From Dryocosmus kuriphilus (lineage: Eukaryota > Arthropoda > Insecta > Hymenoptera > Cynipidae): DNA of 64,000 nucleotides. The position numbers and the translations under genes were made by a program. Below the pieces are notes generated by a model. The model was not told where the DNA came from, did no database searches, and saw only the letters and a program-made list of their open reading frames with translations. The stretch lies in the NCBI GenBank assembly GCA_038277395.1, contig CM076195.1, positions 161,171,911 through 161,235,910 of the forward strand. Reading direction: 5' to 3'. The stretch's first letter is position 1. Every line of letters begins with the position of its first letter. Below are positions 55,617 through 64,000 of this stretch, in pieces.

Positions 55617-56667
55617 TACATTCTCATCAGAGAAGGTATAAGATTAATGCAAAATTTGACTTTCCCGGAATTCATGAAATCTCTACGTTTTTAGACCTCC
55701 TGAATCCGAAAAAATGGTTTTTACGACGGTGTCTGTCTGCCTGTTGTCGTTTTCGTCGTCGTCGTTGTTGTCGTTGTTGTCGTCGTCGTCGTTGTCGTTG
55801 TTGTCGTCGTCGTCGTTGTCGTCGTTGTCGTCGGAGTCTGTTCTCACGATAACTTTCGAAGCACTAATCGGATTGGAGTGCGCTTTGGTACACTTCTTTA
55901 AGGGGTAAAAAGAAAGGACGAGTTCGTTAACCAGCGGTTTTTGCCCAACGGTTATGGTTTTATCCATCAAAAACAGTTTTCACAAAATTAAAAAATCCAT
56001 TTTCCGGCTAAACTGTGAGAGATAAAAAAAAAGTTTAAGAAAGTAGAATTGTTCACCTTAAAAAAATCTACAAATTTTGTCTTAACCGTTTTTTGATAAA
56101 ATGAACGGTTTTTGATTTAATCAAGAAAACGCTATTAAAATTTAAAAACTCTGGTTTCCCGCCAAAATATTCAAGATGCAAAAAAATGATAAAGAAGAAA
56201 TTTGTTTAATTTAAAAACGTCTCTAAATTTTGGTTCAACCGTTTTTTGATAAAATGCACGGTTTTTGTTTTAATCGATAAAACGTTATTAAAAATCAAAA
56301 ATTTCAAATTTTTTGCCAAACTATGGAAGATACGGAAAAATAAGAATAAACAAAGTTCTTGGCCACAAGAAGATCTACAGATTTGCTTTCTATCATTTTT
56401 TTTGATCAGACGCGCATTTCTTGAGTTATTCGTGAAATATGTTATGAAATATAAAGAAAACTACTTTTCAGGAAAACTGCAAGATATGAGAAAATATTAA
56501 CAAGCAGAATTGTTTACCTTGGAAAGAGCTACAAAATTTATTTGTAAGACTCATCGTTTTACTTTTAAGAATCGAAATCCTCTATTGTGAAAATTTGGAA
56601 AATCACTAAAAAACTTTACTACGAAGCGCACGAAGAGAATGTATCTGCAAAGCGGGCAGATTTTTTA
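55617..56667 (+). repeat. CATTCTC-family unit, CpG block eroded
   Basis: Close copy of the previous unit; tract 55742-55835 is the longest in the window. Only a remnant of the CpG block is left (56617-56667), ending GCGGGCAGATTTTTT. Confidence 0.82.
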
Positions 56668-57464
56668 TTTTATTTTTACATGATAATAATTTATATTGAC
56701 ACGAATAACAATAAAATAGCTTACCTTTGAATACATTATAAGCAAGCGTTGTCGCTACCTGATTCTATGATTGATTTCATTCAATCAGAATTCAAGTGCT
56801 TTAAAAAAATATGCCGAAATTCGACTTTTATTCAACTTTATCAAATTCATCAAACAAAAAGTGAAACTATACAAAATGATGTATTCTTTTTATGAAAAAT
56901 AAGATGATATCCACAGTACGCAGTTTGATAAACCACAAAGATCAAGGAAAACCGCTGTTCCCTTGACTTTGGACGCGTTTTTCTCAATCAGCACTATGTT
57001 TAATCGAAATTATGACGATGGATTCGGATTCCTCGTTCAAAATCCTACAAAATTATGTAATCCTTTTATTATGTAAGATGATATCCATCATAAACAACGA
57101 AGATCAAAGACAACCGCTATACCCGTAACTTTGGACGCATTTTTCTCAATGACTACTACACTTGATCGAAATTTTAACGATGGATTCGGATTTTTCGTTC
57201 AAAATACTACAAATAAATGCTATAAAAATGCTAAATTACTACCAGCTTGAGGGAGAAAATGTGGAAAGTTTAACATTTTTTCAAAAAAATCCAAATTTAA
57301 CCCTATTTTTCAAGGTCAAAGGCACAAATTATGATAACCCCTATAGTTTTCCCTTATTCTACATTACATAAGCTATAAATTTGCCGCTGGATTCATGCCG
57401 ATATCTTTCGCCGTTCAAAAGATATTGATTTTTGTCCAAAATTTTTTCCAAATCTCCCATAGTG

Positions 57465-58436
57465 CGCCGTCAGTTCGCGAAATGACTAGGCAAATCGCGA
57501 ATTGACTGGCTGTCTTAGGCAAAGCCCGAAATGGACCTTTCACTTCGGGCTCTGGCTGCCGCGTTTCAGTCATTTCGCGTTTTGCCTAAGCCGCTGCCGG
57601 CAAAGTCCGAAATGAGGGCGGCGGCACTCTCGGCAAAGTCCGAAATAATAATGACACATGCAAATTCGTCGGCAAAATGCAAAATGTTTGCCGGTAGTTA
57701 ACATTTTTAATTAAAAAATGAAATTTAATTATTAGTTTTAGTTTTAGCAATAAATACATTTCAAAAATTGCGATTGATTTATAAAATTACATATGTTTTC
57801 GTAACAATTATACAATAAAATTTATTGTAAAAATACAATGTCGAAAATAAGTATACCATTGGATTCGAATATAAAATTTTACAAAAATATTAATACTATA
57901 ACGAGATATCGAAGCATTGTACGAAATACAATTAGTTTGATAATATTCAGAGTACATACAATCATTATAAATTACTTGTTTGAACATGTATTAGAACTAT
58001 GACACTTAGAATTGCAAAGAATATTCATACGTTTGCATTTGCACGATTTTCGCTACAACCAGTCCTACAATTGCACTTGATAAAATCTTGACCACCGTAC
58101 AAAAACATATGTAATTTTATAAATCAATCGCAATTTTTGAAATGTATTTATTGCTAAAACTAAAACTAATAATTAAATTTCATTTTTCAATTAAAAATGT
58201 TAACTACCGGCAAACATTTTGCATTTTGACGACGAATTTGCATGTGTCATTATTATTTCGGACTTTGCCGAGAGTGCCGCCGCCCTCATTTCGGACTTTG
58301 CCGGCAGCGGCTTAGGCAGAACGCGAAATGACTGAAACGCGGCAGTCAGAGTCCGAAGTGAAAGGTCCATTTCGGGCTTTGCCTAAGACGGCCAGTCAAT
58401 TCGCGATCTGCCTAGTCATTTCGCGAACTGCCGGCG
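57465..58436. mobile_element. 972-bp palindromic element within the large foldback
   Basis: Arms 57465-57803 and 58098-58436 are inverted copies (ends CGCCG-T/G-CAGTTCGCG), with a loop of about 295 bp. The arms contain CGGCAAAGTCCGAAATGA and GCGAAATGACT-type words, related in style to the outer termini. No coding capacity. Confidence 0.85.
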
Positions 58437-58460
58437 TGGCGCTTCGGGCTTTGCCGGTAA

Positions 58461-60293
58461 TATATACACAACTCAACAAAATTATCGCAACAACATTTTT
58501 CATCGAAAATTTTCATCGAATCAAGACGATTTTTTTCATTTTGTAGATAATTACCTGTACTTAGAGAAAAGTCCATGCAAAATGGATGCGAGTCGATGTC
58601 GCATCAACATGTCCTTATAAAGCCGACTTTTTCTTTAAAAATTTGATTGACGCGCTACCTGGATCGCCCTGAATTTTTTCCGAAAATAAAATATAGAACA
58701 TCGTAAAGTGCACTTTGCAGCAACAAATTTGAAAAATGAGTCTCTACGATTTTTTTTTACCTAGTTATACCATTTTAAAGTTATTCGTGCGTTTTTAACG
58801 AATATCGATAGACAAATGCCGAAACCTCATTATAAGGAAGGATCCGGTATTGAACATTAATTTTATTGTGCAGAGTGCACACTAATGGACAAATAAAGAA
58901 AAACAGAGGATATTTTATTTTATTACTCAAAATGTCTCGGTTTAATGAAATTCAGTCTGCTCAAAATTAGTTGAAAACACACGAAGAACTTCAAAATAGT
59001 ATAACTCGGTCAAAAAAAGCCTAGAGATTCGATTTTTTTTTCTTAAAATTTTTTTTTTTTTGCATTACACAGAGTTCATGGTGAATTTTAAAGAATTCTA
59101 AAAAATCCCATCCGAATTCTTAATAATTCCAAAAGAATGCTAGTTTCAGCTTCATTGATTTGTAATCGTCGAAATCTTCTGTTTCATAAGCTTCATTTAC
59201 GAGACTCCTTATTACCAAATTGAAAAAATTGTAGATTATAAAATTTTAGTCTTTTTTGACAATATATTTTATTGTTTAAGTGATTATTTCGAAGATGATC
59301 TATTTTTCCTAATTTTAAAAATACCGACCTACAAGGTGAAAATTTAGATTCTTCAGATTTTGTAGATCAGAATTAAATAAAATTTTCCTTGAAAAGATTG
59401 AATAAATAAACATGTTTTCCAGATATCTCATATAAATTACATTCTTAAAATTCTTTTCAATGTTATTCTTATTTTCGTATATCTCTTATAGTTTACGAGA
59501 TAGTTTGAAAAAATGGGTTATTTCAATCGTTACAAGGTAAAATTGTGTAATTTCTCAAATCTGTAAATTCATAATGTTATGTTGAAACGCCCTCAGGGTT
59601 CATTTTCTATAGGTACTCCTTCAGTCAATAAAATGGATTGGCTGGATGAAAAAGATTAGAATATGTAAACTGAAAAAAAAATTGAATCAAAGAAAATTTA
59701 TTTGATTAAAAAAAATAGTCATACTGAATACGTCCGATCACGTATTTCTTTAATTCAAAGAAATATTTATTTGAGACTCTCGAGTATTTTTTGAACGAGA
59801 GAAATATTTTAGTAACTGCAAAAAATAACTATTTGGTAGGGAGAGTGATTTACATAATTTAAAGAACTACAATTTAAGTTCAAGAAAAAAGCTATTCTGT
59901 TCAGAAAAATTTTACCTGAACTTAGCATATATTTTTTAAATTTTCTACAAAATTGAGATCAATATTTCATTAAAATAACGAACTCACTTTTGACATAAAT
60001 AAACTCAGCCTAAAGTCAAGGAAATATTCTGCTGACCTAAAAAAATATTTTCATTCTTTAAAAATTTAAATACTTGAACTACTAAAATGTCGCATTCAAT
60101 CAGAGAAATATTTACGAGAGGAAAGATAAACGAGTACATGATAGTGTGACATGATTTCAATATTATAGAAGAGTTAAAAAATAAAAAAATTTTGAACGCA
60201 ATAAATCAGACGAAGATTCCCAAAGATGAAAAAAAAAAGTCATTGGTGTCAGTGACGACCAAGAAATTAGTGATCAGACACGAAGAGTGCCAA
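58461..60293. other. AT-rich region, nothing recognised
   Basis: No coding frame, repeat family or paired ends were recognised. Confidence 0.45.
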
Positions 60294-60320
60294 TGTCATG
60301 GGCTGTAAAAGCCCATGACA
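60294..60320. repeat. Perfect 11-bp hairpin
   Basis: TGTCATGGGCT, a 5-base loop, AGCCCATGACA, followed by an A run. Function unknown. Confidence 0.7.
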
Positions 60321-60324
60321 GAAA

Positions 60325-61610
60325 AAAAAGAGAGAAAAATTTCAACCAAAATATTTCAAGTCTTCATTAAAGAATTTACATTTTCAAACAAAAAAAAATT
60401 AATTTTTAGTCAAAAATATTATGGTTGACTTAAAAAAAAAAAAATAATATTTTTCAAAAGAAAATAGTTGAAAGACGTTCCTTTTTGCGCAGAAAATTTT
60501 ATTTAATTTCTTATTTCATTATTATTTTTTTATTATTATCAAGTAAAGAAAGTAATTCTCAAACAAAAATGTTATAATTGTCTTGATGCAACAAAGATTA
60601 TTCGCAACCAAAAATAGTTTAATTTTTATCCAAAGAAGATGAATTTTCAGGCAAAAACATTAGAATTGATTTTTCAAAAAAAAATTGTTCAGCCGAAAAA
60701 CATGATTTTTCAGCAAAGATGAATTTATAATAAAATCACTGAATTCTAAAAAAAATAGTTACATTTTCAACTAAGGGAACTATCAATCAAAAATGTAATA
60801 GTTGAATTTTTAATCAAAAATATTAATTTTAAAACCAAAAATAGTTGAAATTTCAACCGGAAAAAATTAACTTTCAAGAAAAATATTTTCGTTCTCCATT
60901 AAAAAAGTTATTTAAAAAAAAAAATAATTGTCAATCGAAAATAGTTCTATTTTCAACGACGGAAAATTGAATTTTAATTTTTAACTGAAAAAGACCAATT
61001 TTTGAACAAAAGAGTTGAACTGCCAAACAAGAAGGAAAGGACTTTTTACCAGAAATGTCACAGCTGAATTTTCAGCCAATAAAGATGAATTCTGTAATAA
61101 AAATATTACAGGTGACTTTTAAACATAAAAAAAAAATTATTTTTCAAACAAGAAAATGACTCTTTAATTAAAATCAATATATTTTAAACAACAAAAAATT
61201 AACTTCAACGGAATAGTTTAATTTTTAACTGAAAAAGATCAATTCTTATCAAAAATGGTTGAATTGTTAAACTAAAAAGAGGAAAAGAATTATTGACCAA
61301 AAATGTAGCAGTTGAATTTTCAACCAATGAGGATGAACTGTATAACAAAAATTTTATAATTGTTATTTGAAAGAAAAATATTATTTTTCACAAGTTGAAT
61401 TATCAACCGCAAAACAGGAATTTTCAATAAAACAGTTGAATTTACACCCGAGAAAGGTGAATTTTAAAAAATTGATTTTCGATTAACAATTAATTTTTAA
61501 AAAAATTGTTGAATTTCCAACAATATAGTTAAATTTTCAACTAAAAAGATTAATTCTCAACCAAAAATGTAATAGTTGACTTTTGAACCTCAAATATTAT
61601 TTTTCAGATT
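60325..61610. repeat. Degenerate AT-rich array
   Basis: Same style as 27490-29110: AGTTGAATTTTCAACC, GGAATAGTTTAATTTTTAAC and GAAAAAGATCAATTTTT recur irregularly, sharing phrases with 28465-28505. Confidence 0.7.
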
Positions 61611-62208
61611 TTTTTATGCTAACACTTTCATAACGAACTACAGTAATTTGAAGCCAGAAGAATTTTTTTTCTGATTGAAAATGTCAAATTTGAGAAAATG
61701 TTTAAAACAAAAAAAATTCTTAATTTTTAAAAATGTTTTGTTATCCGCTGAAACATTCGTAGCAAATCTCATTAATTTTGAGGCAAAAATATTTTTTTTC
61801 TACTTGAAAATGTAAAATTCATGTATATGTATTTCAAATTTGTTCATAACAGCAACAGTTCTTAATTTTCGTTAACGTTTTGTTACTAGATGTCACTTTC
61901 CGAATAAATTTCAGCAATCATAGTAAAGGAAAAAATTTTTCCATGCTAAAATAACACATTAGAGTAATTGTTTATGAAACTTGTTTGTAACAATTAAGTT
62001 ACTCACGAAATCCATTATTTACGCAGCGTATGCTAATCTATGGAATTTACTTGATATTCAGTTAAGAGAAATAATTTTTTCCGGGTTAGAATAGTGTTTT
62101 TTCTGAAAACAACATTTTTTCTACTTTTCTTGTTTACACAGAATTTTGTAAAAGAAAGTCAAAAATCGGCCTCCTGGGATCACTGGAGAATCTATTCAGC
62201 GTTAATGT
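61611..62208. other. AT-rich region, nothing recognised
   Basis: No supported feature. Confidence 0.4.
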
Positions 62209-62351
62209 AAAAAATAGTATATTACGACCCAAGGTCCGAAAGTTGGATTTCCGGGCGTGTGTGATATGAAGGCCGATGCGAAGCCGAGGCCCTCGTATTA
62301 CACACGTCAGGGCACCCAATATTTCTGGCCGTGTGTCGTATACTATTTTTC
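62209..62351. repeat. Small GC-rich foldback
   Basis: Outer ends AAAAATAGTATA pair with TATACTATTTTT. Inside, GTGTGTGATATGAAGGCC (62253) pairs with GGCCCTCGTATTACACAC (about 62305) round a loop containing GCGAAGC. Probably a MITE core. Confidence 0.65.
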
Positions 62352-62399
62352 TTGATCCCCGGCCGAAAGTTCGTTTAATAATTGAACCTCCCGAAGTCA

Positions 62400-63329
62400 A
62401 AAGGGGATACGCATGGATTCAGCGTGAGAAGAATTGTCCAGAACGTCAATTTTAAAAATTGTTCAAATGTTAATTTTAAGATTCGACATTTGTAGAGAAT
62501 TTCAAAGCGCATCTTTTCCTTCTTTTGCAAAATTTTGTAGCTTTTTTAGTTTATGAAATAATTGGAAAAAAGTAGATTTTTTGAAAACAAAAAATTTTAA
62601 TCTTTTTTAACTTCAACTCGCCCTAACTTAGCCAATTTTCAGAATTTTTTGCTTTAATTAATAACAGATCACGTGCTTAAGTCTTCTAAGACTAACTAAA
62701 AAAGAAAAAAAGTAAATATTGTTATAAACAAAAAAGTTTGTAATTATTTGTTTAGACATTGTAAAAATCATGAATTATAATCTTCAAGCGCTTCGTTTAG
62801 CGAGCGAATTTTTAGCAACGATAAACTTCCAGTGAGAAAGTTGTGGATGAATGTTGAAAGAAGTTTTTTAGAAAGCTTGACATCAATCGAATTGATGGTT
62901 TAAAAATTATTAATATTTCAAGACGCAAACGGCTGGACGTCTGGTGCGTGGAATGTACCGAGAGTCCACACGACGTGAAATGCCACTCTCGCTACATTTT
63001 GCCATCAACAATGATGAAAATTTTTGCAATTCATATGTTTAAATATTGAATAATAACAAAGTTTAATAATTAAATGTATTAATAACTAAACGCACTTTAA
63101 TAATAATTATTGAAAATCCTTATTTGCTGTTGGGTTGAGTGCACGTGCTGTAGCTAATGCAGCTTTTAGCGAAAATTTTGAAGGTCATGCAGGCCAACCA
63201 AAGCAAACTGCTATTATGGTTTATTTTTTTTTTTACTAAATAATGCAAACAAAAAATACACATAAATATGAGAAACATAATTAATTTCTTAAAAGAAATG
63301 AGTCAAATACGCAGTCTTTGTACATTAAT
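62400..63329. other. AT-rich region, nothing recognised
   Basis: No coding frame or repeat was supported. Confidence 0.4.
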
Positions 63330-63852
63330 TTACTCCTCATCCTCACTGCCTTCTGTATCTTCTGCGTTTTGATTCTTTTGATCAATTTTTTGAAAATAAT
63401 TTTCGAAGAATCTTTTCCCAGAAGCACTCTTCAAATAATAATTGAAGAGGGTTTGCACGTCCTTCACTTTAGCAGCTTTAATACCGATTGGATGTGGAGA
63501 ATCTTTTTCTAGGTTAATTAGCTGAATCTTAGGTTTAAAAGAAAAAGAAGTTGGAGCTTTAATTCGTAGTTATTATAGACATTGACTCTTTCATCGGGAA
63601 AGAAATGGATAACAAAAGCTTTACTGATCAGTAGCTTGCTTGGATTTTTCATATTACCTTTGAAAGATTTTTCAAAATCTTGCAAAATGTTTTCGCATAA
63701 ATCAATCATTGTGAAGGAAGGCTTACGAGCATTACGAATCAGTTCCACATATTCAGCAGAAGTTTCTATTTTTTCTATTATTTTTAATTTTTGGGAATAT
63801 GTACCAAAATTTCTATCGCACTGGTTGAATGAATGGTCTCGAACTGGAAATA
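63330..63852 (-). pseudogene. C-terminal fragment of an uncharacterised, probably TE-encoded protein
   Basis: The minus strand has FPVRDHSFNQCDRNFGTYSQ, then SAEYVELIRNARKPSFTMID, similar in pattern to a family of uncharacterised arthropod proteins with a GHSF-x-x-CDR-x-FG motif, which I recall as transposon-like. Near 63560 the frame shifts by one; the other frame continues with APTSFSFKPKIQLINLEKDS, GIKAAKVKDVQTLFNYYLKS and GKRFFENYFQKIDQKNQ to an acidic tail (GSEDEE) and TAA at 63330. The upstream part is cut off exactly where the Tc1-like inverted repeat begins (63853); the apparent MEKTV start comes from the transposon. Family assignment is tentative. Confidence 0.55.
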
Positions 63853-64000
63853 CAGTCTTTTCCACAAGAAAGAATACGCTTTTTCTCGAAAGGTTTTAAA
63901 GAAAACTTTATTTATCTTTTTTGGCATGAAAAAACGCTTTAAAAGTTAGGGAGGACTTACCTTAATAAATGGTCCAATCACCATTATTCTCGATAATGGC
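63853..64000 (-). mobile_element. Second Tc1-like copy, end only
   Basis: CAGTCTTTTCCACAAGAAAG after TA (63851-63852). It matches the 3' end of the element at 8535-9591 in reverse, including the stop-codon region (AATAAATGGTCCAATC). The rest is outside the window. Confidence 0.9.

Larger units (their letters stand above)
50110..58460. mobile_element. 8.35-kb nested foldback element
   Basis: Perfect 23-bp terminal inverted repeats at 50110-50132 and 58438-58460 (core CCGGCAAAGCCCGAAGCG). The left arm 50110-51100 is inverted at about 56680-57464. A second palindrome (57465-58436) is inserted just inside the right terminus. The middle (51104-56667) holds CATTCTC units, reverse in the left half and forward in the right half. 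Flanks TATATG and TATATA may be a 6-bp duplication with one difference. No transposase was seen, so it would depend on another element. Confidence 0.8.

Noticed and set aside
35872..55970. Asp/Asn-, Thr- or Val-rich frames over the GTCGTT tracts
   Set aside because: They are the six readings of a trinucleotide-like repeat, not proteins with support.
50110..58460. LTR retrotransposon with 1-kb LTRs
   Set aside because: The arms are inverted, not direct, and no retroviral-type genes lie between them.
62134..62400. 88-codon minus-strand frame
   Set aside because: It covers the GC-rich foldback, whose palindrome explains the open reading.

Overview
The window is eukaryotic, AT-rich and packed with transposable elements. 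An arthropod, probably an insect, is suggested by the one convincing host-type gene: a TATA box about 31 bp ahead of a TCAGT initiator, and a 160-bp GT-AG intron. The mix of repeats (Penelope-like, hAT, Tc1/mariner and purine-rich LINE copies) also fits an insect. Hymenoptera is a guess only. I saw no convincing tRNA, rRNA or bacterial-type operon.

Layout. 0-5 kb: a Penelope-like element (PLE) remnant with a complete hammerhead-ribozyme fold at 190-246, a truncated GIY-YIG gene, and two units of an unclassified repeat family, here called the CATTCTC family. 5.9-17 kb: a tandem array of PLE family 1 on the minus strand. One copy is broken by a Tc1-like transposon (8535-9591). Another is broken by a second PLE (13298-16175) flanked by a perfect 13-bp target duplication. 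17.6-27.5 kb: a nest of PLE4, containing PLE3, containing a 3.7-kb hAT with a perfect 8-bp duplication; a 454-bp MITE also sits in PLE3. 27.5-34.7 kb: degenerate AT-rich arrays interrupted by two copies of a LINE whose sense strand is strongly purine-rich. 35.8-45.3 kb: CATTCTC-family units in both orientations, built of roughly 150-155-bp monomers, with CpG-rich blocks of short hairpins. 46.2-46.9 kb: a two-exon gene for a secreted, cationic, internally duplicated peptide of about 134 residues. 47.3-47.8 kb: a palindromic MITE with TTAA duplications. 50.1-58.5 kb: a giant nested foldback with perfect 23-bp terminal inverted repeats, with more CATTCTC units inside. 58.5-64 kb: AT-rich sequence, another degenerate array, a small foldback, a frameshifted C-terminal gene fragment, and the end of a second Tc1-like copy that interrupts it.

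How the parts work together. The PLEs encode reverse transcriptase plus GIY-YIG endonuclease, and their pseudo-LTRs carry hammerhead-type cores. All coding copies show frameshifts, stops or deletions, so they look inactive. The points most worth follow-up are the GNA-loop mini-hairpin blocks of the CATTCTC family, the nested 8.35-kb foldback, the hammerhead set, and the duplicated secreted peptide. Coordinates of repeat boundaries were read by eye and may be off by a few bases.
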